The position numbers were made by a program, and so were the translations under genes. Shown one piece after another: positions 1-14,500 of a stretch of 64,000 bases of DNA. Below the pieces are notes generated by a model that worked only from the letters and a program-made list of their open reading frames with translations, ran no database searches and was not told where the DNA came from. Position 1 is the stretch's first letter. Each line of letters starts with the position of its first letter. Origin of the DNA: Mycteria americana (Eukaryota > Chordata > Aves > Ciconiiformes > Ciconiidae); the NCBI RefSeq assembly GCF_035582795.1, contig NC_134373.1, positions 31,032,501 to 31,096,500 on the forward strand, written 5' to 3'.

Positions 1-3000
1 CTGGAGGATGCTCTGCCTGTGTTCCGATCCCTCGTTAGGGTTCTTCACTCTCTGTTGAAGAGGATCCTCTATGTTCCTATCGCTCAACTTTTCCATCCAT
101 GTTGTAGAAAGGTTTCCCTTAGGGGACCACATTCAACTTCCCGAGGGAGATGTCTTTTTTTCTAATGAGTGGCCTTGGGGCGTGCCTGGAGTTTTTGGAC
201 TGTGCAGTGTTATTGTCAAAACTTTGCCTTCTTTTTTTTTTTTTAATTGCTTGTACCTGTTTCTAGTCATATTGATATTCTGCAGCAGCCTCTGTGAGAA
301 ATAAGGCAGTTCCTTTGTCTGCCTGACTGGTAAGGCTTTTTGCTCTGTCATATTCCACTGAAGTGACAGCAGGTCACTTAATGGTGACAGTGAGATCTTT
401 GAACATTTATCTGATCTCTGTCAGGACAGTTTCCTCCACTACTTTTGGTTCCAGGTTTTTCCAATTTCAAGTCAGAGAATGTCAGCCTAATTCCAGCTTA
501 ATCTCACCTGGTTCCCCAGCATACATCTAAGAGGAGACAGGGCTGATATCATGAAAAGAGAGTTACTACAGCTGCCTCATCCATGAGCCCTGAAGGGTTA
601 TCTTTGACGATAGATTTGAATTATCTTCCCTTTGAGGATGTTGGGGACAAGCAAGAGAGTGCAAGATTCACCAGAATCTCCTGCTGGAGATCTGCCTTGC
701 TGAGACTTTAGCTCCATAATAGATTCATGTGCATTGAATGATTGAAGTTCCCCAAGGCAGGAGATCCGAGATTATCTCGGAGCTTTTTTTTCAGGATTTG
801 GGATGTGCTGAGGTCAATCTCTCGGTCTCCAGTGAACAGCTACAATAGCTTCTTGCTGCCAGACCAAAGCCGGTGCTCCCTTTCAGATGTGTTCTGGGTC
901 ACATAGTGGAGACCCACGTTGAACGCCCCTTCTCCATCGTCGCTTCTGTTAAGGACAACCAGGAATGTACAAGAACACCGTAAAGGAGATCTCTGTTCGC
1001 TAAAGCAGAAGTCTCTGCCCTCTAAAGTATTTGCTCTTCATCTCCCCGTGCTTTTTTCAGGCTTTCCCACCCAGGCTGCTGACTCTTAAATTAAAGTAGC
1101 TATTCCTTCTCTCCTTGGGACCTGATCTCACAGGGGGCTCTTAATCCAGTGTTGTGTTTTCTTGTGTCTCTGCCTTGAGCTCAAAACTACATGGACTCTA
1201 TGAGGAAGACTGCCTGTTGTTGTTGTTTTCCTGGTAAATGACCAGCAAGACTCATTCTAAATTATTGTTAAAGGTCATTTATGAGTTCTGATAAATCAAG
1301 GGAGTAATCTGACTTTCTCCCCCCCCTGCCATGGTACTTCCAGAGAGGCTTGCTTGTACTAGCAGGGTAAGTTCAGTGGGCAGGGGTCTTGAAAAGTAAT
1401 CTTAGTATTGTCAGCCATGACTTCTGAGAGGCATAAAAATATTATGGAGCCCTAGGATGGCCAGTTTGGAACAAATAATTGCTTTCTTGGCTTACAGACA
1501 GTGCTGTTCCCAAGTACCCTGGGTTATAATAGCATTTTGTCAGGGTTTGTTAATCAGGAATGGAAAAATACAGCACAACTAATCTCCAGGGCTGCCAAGT
1601 AAGATATGTACATGTGATACTGAAAGACCTGCAACTTCCCAGGAGAGGGATCATCCAGTTCAGAAAGGTGCCTGGGGATTATGGAAACCCACTGTTTTGT
1701 CAGTGGGCTGACATTCCTTGCCCTTCCTCTGCAGGCTCACCCCACAGCATGAGCGCTTGCGGGGCCACAGAGACTGTTCTGTGCTCATGCTCGCTTTCAA
1801 CACCTGTAATTTAAAGGCAGGCAAGCAGCTGAGCACACACCGGATACATCAAAGATAAATAACATTGGAAGCACAACCTCTGTCTAGTTTGACAGGTTCA
1901 ACAATTGGGCCGTCGCTTCCTGTAGCAGGCTGTCCCAGATCAAAGAGCTTGTGCTGTTCCCTGGCCACAGGTTTTTTAGGACAGGGCTACAGCACCAAGT
2001 ACACGTCCTGCTCGTAACTCAACACCCAGCGATTATTTATGGACCTTCTTTAGGGGAGAGTTTGCCTGATTCAGAGGAAATAGGCCATGATTACTAGGAG
2101 CCTGGCAGGCAGGTGTTTCCTGTGATACCTAGAAAACCCCTGAATCTGATAAATTGAACAATCACCCAAATGCAAGATTGATGCTAAATATCAGACCTTT
2201 TACATATACTTATTGTTCTCTAACCTTTTTGAACAGCCAGGGTGACTAAAGGTATCTTGATTTAAAGATATGACTGTACAAACAGTCCACTGCTGGTTTT
2301 GAGCGTGAATTGGTATGGAGAAAATCACTGTGCTGGAAAGTAATTGAAAACTTTCCAGAAAGGAAACTCGCTGTTTGGATAAATTAAGCTATTAGGCTTA
2401 CTGTACTTATGCCTTCCCTTATCAAAACTGCCACTGGTGGTAATGAAGAGAAGGTAGCTGCGCCATTTTGATCTTGGGAGAGAAAACAAAGGTGCTACAA
2501 GCTGTTGCTTTTTGCATTTTAGGTGAGTGGGGCTTGAAGGCTGTTAGATGCAGATCTGTCATGACAGCATCAGAGAAATCTTCCTCCAGCAGCTGGTCTG
2601 CTTAGGCATCCATCTGTTTGAAAAACAAGCAACAAACTTATAAAAGCAATGCGTCATGCTCGTCACTGGCTGTTCAGTGCGTATTTTGGGGGAACAAACA
2701 ATTTATTGTCTAATGACTAGAAATAGCTGGAGGGAATTCCGTCTCACTTGAGGGAGTCAGGCTGCTGCCCCAACAAGCATTTTGCCAGCTATCGCTCGCT
2801 GCAGCGCTCAGCTGTGTGCTGCCACCCTCACGTCTTGGGTACGTGTTTGTAAAGCCCCTGATGATGCCACAACTCCCGTTTCCTCAAGGACAAAAATGCT
2901 GGACAGTGCAGATGAAAAGAAAATAGAGCCAGTATGCACATGTCTCACTGCTGGTGCCTGCCTCAGTGCCCAGAGCAGTGTAACAAGCCCTGGCAGCTGC

Positions 3001-4074
3001 GGCAGGAGGACAAAGCACTGGGCACGGTTTGCAGGCCTGCTCAGGCCTTGGGTCAGTGGTGACTTTACAAGACTAGGGCTACCTACGTGAAGGTAGCCTC
3101 TGTCCACCTTCGTTTGTGCGCTCACTGATGCTGACTGATCTCTGGAGAAATGCACAATTATGCTTCTTTGTGTGAATCCTCCTGTAAAATAAATGCCTGT
3201 AACAGAAATACTTTGTTGGGAGTGAATAATACTGATTGGCTTTGTCCTTACCCTGGGGGCAGCTGAAAGAACATTTACAGGCTGTCCTCTGAGACCCACC
3301 GACCAAAATTCAGGCTCCTTTAACTTAGCCTCTAGGGCTGTAATCTGGCCTTTGCTGTGTAAGTCACAGCGTGACATTCTGCTGATCTTGTAATCGCAAG
3401 GCCGGGGTCAGTGGTAACGTCAGGCTGAAAAGGTTAAACCCTGTTTGCCTTTTTACCATTGTTCAGCTTCGAGTCATTTCCCTGCTGCGGAGCTGAGAGA
3501 GGCTGGACCTTATGGGGGAGCGCTTTTGTGGCCTCAGTTTCAGCTCTCATGTCTGGTGCGCTGGGGCCTGACCTGCCCAGGCATAAGATTTTGTGCCAGT
3601 CTATTGTTGTCTAGTGAGAACTGGGGTAGCAGGCTTGTACTGTTCGCCCAGTCTCATTAGGAGTAGCCCCTGAATTCTGTTCAGGGGATCCAAAGAACGG
3701 ACGTAGGCACATTGTTCACCTGAATGCCACCCACACTAAATGAAATATCTACTCCAGAAAACAAGTGTTCAAAAAAATACCCACCTAAAGTCATTGAAAC
3801 ATAATTATTAAAACCTTTTATGTTACTCTACAGTACAATGTAAATTGTTCCTTTCAGTTAAATTTTGAAATACACTAGATTACATCATTTAAATAATCGC
3901 AAACTTTTAAGTGGTAGCGGAGCTATATTTACATACACTTCTGAGATATTTCAGATGCAGCGTTATGTTCCAGTCCCTAAGTCAGTTAAATAACAGACTT
4001 TCAGTGGGGGTATACTGCTCTTCCACAGGTTCTACACGTATTTGGGGTGTATGTGTCAGAGAGCAAGAACTCCT
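1..4074. other. Intergenic DNA beyond the RhoGEF 3' end
   Basis: I recognise no gene here. The only stretch with protein-like wording is on the minus strand at about 860-1000 (VLNRSDDGEGAFNVGLHYVTQNTS, split by a stop after KKLL), with no start, splice sites or family match. A short poly-T is at about 232-244. The remaining open frames are short and show no motif. Confidence 0.5.
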
Positions 4075-4708
4075 TTTATTCTTGTCTGATTTTTTTTTCC
4101 TTGCTGTGTGCATGCAGCTGAATCTCAGCAAATTGATACCTACTTGATTTGGATTAAAGATGAAAGACCTTTCTTGTTAAACAAGTATTTTGACTGAATA
4201 TACAGAGGTGAACAATGAAATATAGTGCTTAGGAGTAGCAGTGGAAAACATAATTTTCTCCAACTTTCCTCCACTGTTGCATAATACTGCACCTAGTTTT
4301 GACCCTGACTTTACCTAATGCTGATGAAATACAGTCAATGGTGGAAACCTCTCTCATGTTGTCAAGACCGGCTTTCAACACAATCCATGCAATGGCAAGC
4401 ATCATACATCATTCTCCCGCAGTGCAATATTAACAAGTTAAACTCAGTATTTTCTTCCAGAGATCTGCTCCTCGAGGGAAGCCATCTCTGCATGTACATC
4501 AGCCACAAACAGGTTGTGAGTCCTGAGGCTGGAGATCAGAATTAGGCTGTAATGCTTGCTTCCAGTGCTGCTAAGAGTCTTCATGAGCCAGGCTCCTCCC
4601 TGTGTTGTCCACGGAGCAGAGCAAGTTCAAGCCACTGAGGCTCTTGATGGTCCTCTTGCACGTGGCACTGGTCAAGCCAAGTCTCCCTGCGTGCTGCCTG
4701 CGCAGGAC
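4075..4708 (-). other. Probable RhoGEF 3'UTR with candidate polyadenylation signal
   Basis: Non-coding sequence after the stop codon. An AATAAA hexamer on the minus strand at 4,080-4,075 is the first perfect signal I see downstream of the stop, implying a UTR of about 0.65 kb. The cleavage site cannot be fixed from sequence alone. Confidence 0.4.
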
Positions 4709-5504
4709 TCAGGGCCTGGTGTGAGGGGTGCTGATCATGATGTTGGGCAGCGCGTTCCGCCGCTTCTTCCAGGAGCCCAGCTCCCTCGAGTACCGCCTGA
4801 TCTGCCTGAACCAGTGGTGAGTCCGTGCCCGGTCGCTGTCCCGGAACACAAACGCCTCCCGCCTGATCTCAATGAGTTCAAAAGTGTCGTCGCAGTCGGG
4901 ATCAGTAGAGACAATGCAGTTACTCAGCCTCAAGGGCTCCCTGAGCAAATGGAACTTCCCGTTATTTTTGTCCCTGATGAGTACCAGCACAGCGTCCTTC
5001 ACAGGCCCTGGCTCGGCTGACTCCAAGCTGGACTCAGACACACGCTTCATGTTCACCAGGAGGAGGACCTGCATGTTCTGGAACTTCAGGGTCTTGCTGC
5101 CTTTCTTCACCCACTGGCCGTCGGGGGGCTGGGCCAGCTGCAGAGACCCCTCCATCACAAATCGCGTTTCCTCCCGCAGCCAACCTACAGTTTTGAGGGC
5201 GGTTTCTCTCATCTCAATGTTGATGACTTCCCTTTTCTTCTTGCTGTCCTGGCGAAACGAGCGGAGGGTCCATGTGTTCCCCTCCTGCTTGGTTTTCATG
5301 TTGATGTGCTCCAGGTGGGACTCGATGCGGCTCTTGGCCTCCCGCAGGCTGCCATGATCTGGGTGGTACTCAGTGGTGGCCTTGATGATTCTGCTGAGCA
5401 GCAGTGGGTACTTGGTGACTCTTTGCAAAGGGGCCATCAGGAAGGACCTCAAGTTCATCCGCCGCAGTGCTGTGTTGTCGTTCTGGGAGACATTGAGGAA
5501 TATT
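4709..5504 (-). CDS. RhoGEF coding exon 8 (796 nt): end of DH, PH domain, stop
   Basis: The acceptor is tccctgcag just outside 5,504. Residues 968-1232. It holds the most diagnostic DH motif, MAPLQRVTKYPLLLSRI (conserved region 3), then the linker and the PH domain (about 1080-1206). The PH domain shows alternating strands and a final helix with an invariant-type tryptophan in HHWFRQIRRYS. A basic stretch (WKKRRN) and a short tail follow. There is no SH3 or PDZ-type ending. Confidence 0.95.
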
Positions 5505-8500
5505 CTGCAGGGATTTAAGAAGAGGGAATGAAATGGTGGCTGTTCTGCCAGCAGATGCTGAAATCCTAAATGCAAATGAACAGTGTGGTGCTGGCAGCTG
5601 CTGGGCACTGCAGCCCCCCCTCTGGTTTTAACAGCCTTGTGAATTCTGTCTTCTCAAAAACTAACAACAATTTCTGCAGCTGTGCTCAGCTGCAGAACGG
5701 CGATGAGGTGCCTGGGACACTAGCACGTAACATCCTGGCAGTCTTCTATTAAATCGTTGTAAAACAACGAGGGTGTGATCTTTCTCTGATACACACTGAC
5801 GTAGTGTGTACCTACGTCAGGCCCGAGGCAGATAGATCAGCTTATATCAGATTACACTAATTTGTAGCTCCTTTCATCGTTAGATTACAAAGCAGTCTAA
5901 ACCAGAATTTGGTACCGTCATCATTTTAAGCTGTTGCAGTGGAAAGAGAGAAGTGACTCACCTGACGTTGCCCAAAAGGCCAGGGCTAGGAATGGGAAAT
6001 AAATTCAAGCCATGCATGCTTCATACAGTGGCTTTCCCCAGTGGAAATCCAAACCATGCTCTGGCGCAGGGACTGAGAGCTGTTCTCAGCTGGGTGTTAT
6101 TTGGTGAAAGTTCAGCCCAGCAGTCAGTGGGCAAACACTGGTACCACAAAATATAGTGTACAGCCAGGGACCAACTGGCTGCCTCAGTGGAGATATCAAG
6201 GGGTTAATATGTTTTGGAGAGTAAATTACTCTGCTCGCCCCAAGAGAGATCAGCTGAAGAACATCACTGAAGAACATTAGCATCAAAACTTTGATCTAGT
6301 TGAGCTGACAAAAGCTTCACCCTCAGCCTGGTGCCTTCCTGTCCCCAAAGCCTGGGAAAATACGCTCAGCCCCTTTCTCACCTGAGCAACTCTTTCTCCT
6401 TCTCCAGCGCATTGAGCATATTCACGGAGGAGGACTGCTGAAGACAGTAGGTCTGAAAGGCTGGCAGCATGTTGACGAACTCTAGAAATATTTCGCCGAT
6501 GCACACGGTCATCAGGTCATCATCACCCTGCAAGCATGCAATACAGCCCCTGCTGGGTTAGCTCAGGAGAGGCACAAGCATGGAGCCTGCGTTCAGTCCT
6601 ATCAGCATGAACCTACTGCAGGATCTGGTGAACACCAGACCAAAGGTGGAACTGGGCTCACCCTTCCTGGTGGAAAGGCAGTCCCTGCAGGTCCTGGGGG
6701 AAGCACTGTGTGGGGAGGGGAAGGAAAGCTGGTCTAACTGCTTGCTCTTCTACACATAGAGATGTCTTCTCTGCTTCTGTGGGCTTGGCCAGCTCACCAG
6801 AGCAGGGGCTCAAAGGCCAGAGGCCAGAGTGTGCCTGCTAGTCAGGAGGATGTACTGGGGCCCTTCTTGCCAGCAGGTCTGCCGTAAGACTAATGCAGCA
6901 GTGCATAAATTAACAGAGAGCATTTAGGAGCAAATGGGCAGAGGCAGCCTGTAACTCTGGTAACAGACATGGCACTTAACAACTTCTGCAGTTGTTCTCA
7001 GCAACTGGTCTGGCTGGGAAGCACTCTCCTTCAGTTGTGCTCTGACTGGCTACTTTGATGCCTAAGTGAAAAATAAATTTCATGGTAAATTGTTCTCTGA
7101 TTTCTGGATGTGTAATAAAATAAGGGAATAGTAAGAATCTGGTGCCACATAATGCTCTTGGCTTTGTCTAGGTGTATGCTGACATGCTCCGCAATCACTA
7201 CTCATTTGAGCAGCGAGAGAGGGAGCAGCTCTCTGGCTCCTGGCGGCTTTTTGGTGCAGTACTGAGCTCTGACTGCAAAGGGCAACATGGAGGAGGAGAC
7301 AGGGAAACCCACGGCTCTTTGTAGAAGCCATTGTCTCAATAAATTATTCACAGGGGACATCACACCCGCAGTGCACATCTGTCTTCGCTGTGCCAGGTGC
7401 ATGAGAGTGGTTGTCAAAGTTGCCAATTTTTGAGACATGTGTCGCTCAGTCTGACATGCAGGGTTTCGGAAAGGGAAAGGAGGGATGTGTTTCCTAGAGA
7501 ACAAAACATCCTGGTGAGACTGATACAGCAACAAGTGGGTTTTGGTTTGTTGAAGAAAGGAGAGTGTGGAGCTGTTTATGTATCCTTTGCAGAGATTGTC
7601 TGCTGCTCTAGAGTCTTATTTCTATTTCTCTGCCCTCTGACCACCACGCTCATGGGGTAGGAAAGTCCCTTGTGCAAGGCAGGGTGTATTGGTAGAAGCA
7701 ACTGGTACACAGAGCTGTAAGGGCCAATTGTCACCAGAGCAGGGAGCAGCCTGTGCTGCCTAGCCACACAGCCTAGAGGCAAGCTGCAATAAACAGCAAC
7801 CCAAGGCAAATACACCCAAGCCAGCCTGAAGCGAGCCAGCTCAGCGTTGGATAAGAGCGTGGCCCGTGAGCTCGGTCCCCTCCATTCTTCTGGTGGCCAG
7901 ACCAAGCTGAGCTCTGTGCCCCCATGGTCACACGCTTATCAGTGTCCAAGCTAACTGGCTTAAAGCTAACTTGGGTAATAGGACAGTTAGATCCTGTTAA
8001 TGGGATAAAGGAGCTAGACTGCTGATGGCCTGCTAATGTCAGGGGCATTACCAGAGCAGAGAGTGAGGCGAGCAGCTGTGACCTGGCACAGGCCTATGGA
8101 AATCACTGGTTTATTCCTCGCTGAGCAAGGAAGGTACTGGGCAGATGACCAGAACCCAGGAGTCCTACCTCCTGATCCCCTGCTCCATCTATGCTGCCTC
8201 ACTAATGCAAAACCTATTCCTGTCTGCCTGGTCCAGCGCCTGTAGAGCACGCAGCATCATACCTGGTCAAAGGCCTGATCGATCTCTTCCTGGAGTACCT
8301 CCAGGAAGTTCTCGTTGAGGTCGATGAGCTCCTGGATGTTGCTGAAGATGCCCAGGAGCTGCTCCTGGCTCAGAAGCCCAGCAGCCTGCATGGGGAGGTA
8401 GAACTCCTCTTTGATGATGCGCAGGTCCTCTCCATAGCTGGCCTCTGTGTTGACAAACTCCAGCACAGACTCCTTGCGCTCTGTCCTGCGCTTGCGGCAC

Positions 8501-11500
8501 TTCTCGCAGAGGTCAGCCCGCCTCTGATTGCAGTTCTGCACATCTGTCTCCACCGGGAGGTCCCTTTCGCCACAGTCGGTGCAGGGACGGTGGGCTTCCC
8601 AGGCTTGCAGGGAGCTCAGCGTTTCAGATGCCCTGTTCCTCCACTTTCTGGCTGGCATCTGGCCAATGCCACTATCTGCCCTCTCCACATCTGCTGACTT
8701 GGTCCGGGTGGCCTCGCTGGGATCCAGGTCATCCCGGACATCGTTCACGCCAACAATCCCGCTGTCTGTGCTCAGGCTGCTGACATTGCTCCAATGATGT
8801 CTGGAGCGGAGGGAGCCACGTGGGGCGCGGCGGGTCTCATCAAAGCTGCCACCATGGCCAAGGTTGGCTTTTGCTACCACTGGACCTGAGAACAGACACA
8901 AATCATTACAGGCATTGCCAGCTGCACAGAGCTCACCTGAGGAGCTCAAGATGGCACAGCCATGAGTGGCAGGAACCCTGCGGGGGCAGGCTAGATCTGG
9001 TGAAAGCAGGGCTGTTAGCTGTCTCCCCTCCTGTTTGGCTGCTGAGACTGGCGAGAGTCAGAAGTAAATGGCTCCCAGGTGAAGCTCGGGGCCTGTCATC
9101 CCTGCACTGCCCATACCTGTGAACTCATTTGGGCTCTCTCTTCCCCTGCCATCTGCCAGCCAGGGACAAAGACACAGCAGAGTAGATCCTGATTTCTTGC
9201 ATGCCTGGGTTAAACCCAGAATGCTTCCCTCCCCCAGGTCATTAGAGTCACTCCATATTTACACCAGTGTAGCAGGGCTCAGCATGTGGCCCATCAACCC
9301 CCTCTGAGTGTGCAGAATGTGGGTACCGTAGTCTCGCTCCTGCCGGCGCTTCTGTGCGTGCTGCCGTGCTGCAGCTGCAATCTTCAGCTCCAGCTGCTTC
9401 CTCTTCACCGAGTCTGTCGGCATAGGGTCACTGAAGTGCGGCCGCAGCCGGCACTCCCGCTGGGCCTTGGCACCATCCGTGCTCTCATGGACGATGTCGG
9501 AGCTGGATCGGCGGCAGCTGGGACTGGGGGTCTGCAAGAAAGGCAAGTGGGTTTGGAGCAAGGCAGTGGTCAAAGCAGCACCTGGTTTGCAGCCACTGGA
9601 TTTTAGTTGCCAAAGGAGAGAAAAGGAAACTCATCAGCGGTGGGATTGTAAATGCAGCTCCGCTACATGATCATTAAGAAATCTGTCCCCCCAGGTCCCT
9701 CTGTCTTGCTTAGTCCTAACAGCAAGGACCCCTCTCCCTTTGCTGTTGTGTAGCTCTGAGTACAGTGGCTCCGTAGTGGCTGGATCACGGCTGTCAAATA
9801 ACCATGAAGAAGTCAACAGCATAGCCCTGGCTAAGGGCCTAAAGGGGGTGCTGAGCCTGTCCTCCAGCGATCTGAGCTAGCTTGCCTCTGTTCTGTGAAC
9901 GTTTCAGCACTGCAGGGTCAGGAAGTCCAGTCTCTATGCCTTACCTACATTAGGAGTTTGACCAAGTGGGGACCAGGAGGGAGTCTCTCTGATCTCCCAG
10001 GCAGTGCAGCAATGAGGGGCTGGTGGCACACCAAAAGCCATGAAGGGGTTATTGCTGAACTCCCTGCAAGAGATGCGGTGGCAGATAGGTGGGGCACAAA
10101 ACCGACTCCTGTTTCATTAACGCTAATAAAAAAGGCACTAGAAATGCTTCTAACAGAGTTTAATAGCTCATGGGAGTTGGTGTGATTTCAGATCCCAGGC
10201 TCCCAGCCTGCCCAGTTCCTAGAACGAAGGGATCCTTTAGAGCTTCTGACAAGAAAAAAAATCCTGAACACATGCCCAAGATGAGAGGGGAATTCCTCTC
10301 CCTTACATTCCCTGCAGGTGGACTGTCGCTGGATGTCTCATTGCTTGGCTTGTCCTCCCAGGTCTCTGTTGCCATGGACATCGCTGTGGGCTGCTGGCTG
10401 TCCTCTGGAGGTGGGATATCAGCTTCCCTCAGATCACACTGTCCCTTGGAGGGGGATTTGGCAGCAGTCTCAGCATTGCAGCTGCAGGGGAAGAACCAGA
10501 CTCTGATGAACATCACGTATGCAGTTCACCTGCTGTTCCTGACATAGATAAGACTGAGCAAGCCCAGGTTCGAACAACCTCCCACAACAGTTCAGGGAAA
10601 GCGCAGGCAGGAATTTAGACTGGTTGGCATGGATGGCTCTGTGTGTGTTTCAGAGGCTCTAAACATAGCAGTGCAAATTGGGTAATTGCACTTAGGCCAG
10701 CATCAGTCTGGGATATCAAGTCTCGGGTGTTCACAGGGCATTTTTTGTGTCCATAAAACATGAGGTTCTCCCATAGGGACCAGAAAAACCTCTTTCTAAG
10801 TAGGCCATATCCATATTTGCTGCTATTTAAAGAGATGTTGTCAACACAGAAACGATATTGCTCATCTGGAAGAAAATCACCTGCTAAAAACCGTAATACT
10901 TTGAAAAGATTAGAGGATTAAAGGAGCTTTCCCTCTGTTTGTCATCTCATATGATCCCAAGCCTGCTGAAACCACTGGAAAGATTCCCTCTGCTTTCAGT
11001 GAACTCAGGATCGGGCCTTTTGGTGGACGTAAGAGTCCTGAAAAGATTGGCAGAGTCTGTTGTTCTCACTTGGCAATTCTGGGATGCTCTTATTCACCAC
11101 TGCCTGGTGCTAACAAGGGCCTGGCCTGGCTGCTACAGGCAGCCTGTTCCAACCCCACGTTCCCCTCTCTGTAGACAGCACCACCTCTCCAGACAGACAC
11201 AGTCTGGTGCAAAACCACTGACTTGACAGAGTAGTTGACAGGCTGTAGTTTGTGATACTACTTGTGACACATTTTTTTTTAACAGACTCTCTAAGACACC
11301 TTATTTCCATGCATAATGCAGCCTGCTTGGAAGAATATTAATTTTTTCATTTTGGGTTTACTTAATTTTTATGGGCTTGGATTCCTTTAAAAAGAAAGGT
11401 TGTCAGGACTGGATACGGATGCTTGCACATTGAGGAAGCCCACGTCTGGAACATATTTCAGGTCATGCATGTATTTTATGCTTAACAAAAGTCTCCCATG

Positions 11501-14500
11501 ACAAAAATCTGCTTCTTAAAGGCTTCACTTGTGAACTTACACTGGTAGGTCATACTGCTAATGCGCAATTCCAACACTGTCAGCTACAAGCAAATACGTA
11601 AGACAGAGGGACATTTTCCTTACAATGAATGACAGTTGGCTCCGGTAACAAACCATCAGCCAACACTGAAATCACTGAAGAGGGAACAAATCTCCCAGAG
11701 TACAAACTGGTTCTGTTGTCAGGCCAGAAAAGCTGGTTTGCAACTTTCCAGCTGATGCTTTTTCATCTTCCTCCATTTATGCTTCCAGGTCCCAGCTGAC
11801 ACTACCAGAGGATTTACCAACTTAAAAAGCGTTTAGCCACGGCTGCACAGCAACAGGACAGTGCTAACAGCAGGCTGCTGGCTTTTACTTTTTGCTGTGC
11901 TAACTCCCTGCCGTGTGGATTTGGAAACGTCACTTCACCCCTCCAGGCTTCTTCTCCCCAGCCTGTAGAAAGGGAATACCAACATCAGTGCTGTCACAGA
12001 GCAGTCTGTAGTACGGACTGCATTATCCCCTTTACAGGCTTGCAGTAAGAGCAGCGCAGGCACACAGCAAGGCTGTGGTCCCATGGTACTGTCCTGGCCC
12101 AGCCTGGCTTAAGAGGTTCCTGTCTCCTTCCTCCCTCCCATCCCTAGCCACATTTGGGGTACCAGTGTAACTGTCTGTGTAGCCATGATCTAAAATCAGT
12201 CTTGAAATGATCTGGGTTGAAAAAAATATCCTTCCTCATGTATTCCCAGCCAGATCATTTCATTAATGTTTCATTGAGTTGGTAAAGTATGAACAGTTCA
12301 GCTAGGCGCAGCCGTGGGAAGGCAGGCAGAGGTTAAGGAGCAAGAAAGCTCTTGAAGAGGATGCCACTGCCGGAAAACCACCATTTCCAAAAGCTGCTCC
12401 TGCTCAAACAGCTTCTGGTTGAAACATGCAGAAAGAAGGGACCACGCTGAGGCACAGACAGGCAATGGGATGCATCCAAGGTCAGTAGCAGAGCTCAGAA
12501 CTGGAATATTATCTTCTCCTCTTGATCACACCACCTTCCACCATACAGACCATACTTTCAGAGAGAAGCCAAGCTTTATATGTCATTTTTACAGTGCTTC
12601 AAGATCATCCACTTAAACATGGAAAGTACTCCAGAGTATTACTGCTCCTCTAAGTGAAGGTGACAGCAGCTCTCTGCTGATAAGGTCTGTGGACCAGATG
12701 CCATTGCTTATTGTGGTTTCCAGAACCCAATAGGGGAATAAGAGCTAATACTACCCAGAGAGCTAATACTACCCAGAGAGCTGAGCTAAGGAAGTGTGAT
12801 TGGAGACTGAGAAATTCAACCCACCCCATGGTTGGTCAGCTAGAGGTAAGAAAGGCAATGATGCAGAGCCCACATTGTGTGAAAGGTGATTTCTTCATCC
12901 CTGGTTTGACTGCTCTACTTCTAGTTGTGATTAATCCCTCCTGCATGATGTGCGGGGGTAAGTGCTGCTCCACAGAGCAGTCACTGTGCACCACACCACC
13001 AGTGTGATCAGAGGGATGTAGACAAAACAGGGAGGATACAAGCAGTTTTGTAGAACCAAAACTTAGGGCTGCTCCTTTAACCTTTGCCCCTGGCTTAGGA
13101 GGAAGAGTGGACATTGCCAAGAAAAAGGGATATTGCCCCTTCCTCCAGTCCCCTGCCCCTGGCAGAGATCTGGGCTGCCAACAGGTCTACACCAATGCCT
13201 GCTCAAGCAGTCCCCTCTGCTCTCATGCAGAGCTGCAGAAGGGGGGACTGGCATGTTTCCTTCTGTAGGATCAAATCACTTATTGGCATAGGAGTTTCCT
13301 GCCTGGAGTTTGTGTCTGTTTTCCCTGTTCTCCCCAGGACAGGTGATGTGCTTGGGCCAGCACAGGGAGGACAGGTTCTTTCTGAATGTCCTTTTATACC
13401 TCTGGGCCATCATCTCTGAATCTCATGGAAGCAGAGGCACTGGGTGTGTGGTGTACAACTGGAAATGCACCTGCTTTCCTTCACAGTCTCTATGGGATTC
13501 TTCATGGTTGTATCATTGTCCAGGCCGGCAGTTCTGAGTCCTTTCCACATGTCCCTGACTCTTTCTGACTAATGGAAACATTTTTGTCTGCTTGTTCCTT
13601 GCTGGCACCTGCCTTCCAGACTTGGAGTCCTCTGCTATGGGAGGCTGTTATTCTACCTAACATCCTGGTGTCATCCCAAATACACCCCATCACTCTTTTC
13701 AGGAAGCCTTCTTTCTTAGTGATGTCCTTCGCTTCCTTGTGCAGGTTTTTGTTGTGACCTTGTCCCCCATTTTATAGACAGGAACCCCAGGTCCTTGCAT
13801 GTCCTCATCCTGAGCAATTCACTGCTTAAACAAGTTCAGAAAGTGGACTATATATTGAAATGCCTACAGGATTTCCACCTAGATCTCAACACCCCTTCCC
13901 AGCCAGGACTACACCTAAGTTAAAGGTATCCAGTGACCCATGAGCAGGCTAAAGCCGCCATAATTATGAAGCTGAAAATCAAATCTTCACTGATGAAATA
14001 TTAAGCCCTTTGAATGAGTCTTAAGTAATTAACTATGAATTACTAGGGAGGCAATTAACTTACCAGACAAAACTGCTTTGTAAAACTGTAACACTTACAC
14101 AGAACCACTAGAAAGAGAAGACAATTTCAGCTATCTTATTCTGTGACACTCCAACACATCTCTATCAAAGGCTTGCTGAGCTCAGTATCTGTGGAAATGG
14201 GACCACATCCCCAGCTTTCAGCTTATTTCATTCGAGACTTAGAAAAAATGTGGCCTGGACATCAGTGTGGTGGTTTCAGCTGGGATAGAGTTAATTTTGT
14301 TCCTAGTAGCTGGTATAGTGCTGTGGTTTGGACTTTAGTATGAGAATAATGTTGATAACACACTGATGTTTTAGTTGTTGCTAAGTAATGTTTACACTGG
14401 TCAAAGACTTTTCAGCTTCCGTGCTCTGCCAGGTGCACAAGAAGCTGGGAGGGGACACGGCTGGGACAGCTGACCCCAACTGGCCAAAGGGCTCTTTCAC

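Larger units (their letters stand above)
5505..10306 (-). other. RhoGEF introns between coding exons 4 and 8
   Basis: Four introns: 5,505-6,381, 6,528-8,262, 8,886-9,326 and 9,532-10,306, all GT/AG on the minus strand. I see no transposable element or second gene inside them. Confidence 0.85.

Noticed and set aside
2808-3377. 189-codon minus-strand frame beyond the RhoGEF 3' end
   Set aside because: No recognisable motif and no acceptor in phase with the RhoGEF, which already has a proper stop and PH domain end.
4872-5357. 161-codon plus-strand frame
   Set aside because: Exact shadow of RhoGEF exon 8, whose minus-strand frame carries the DH and PH motifs.
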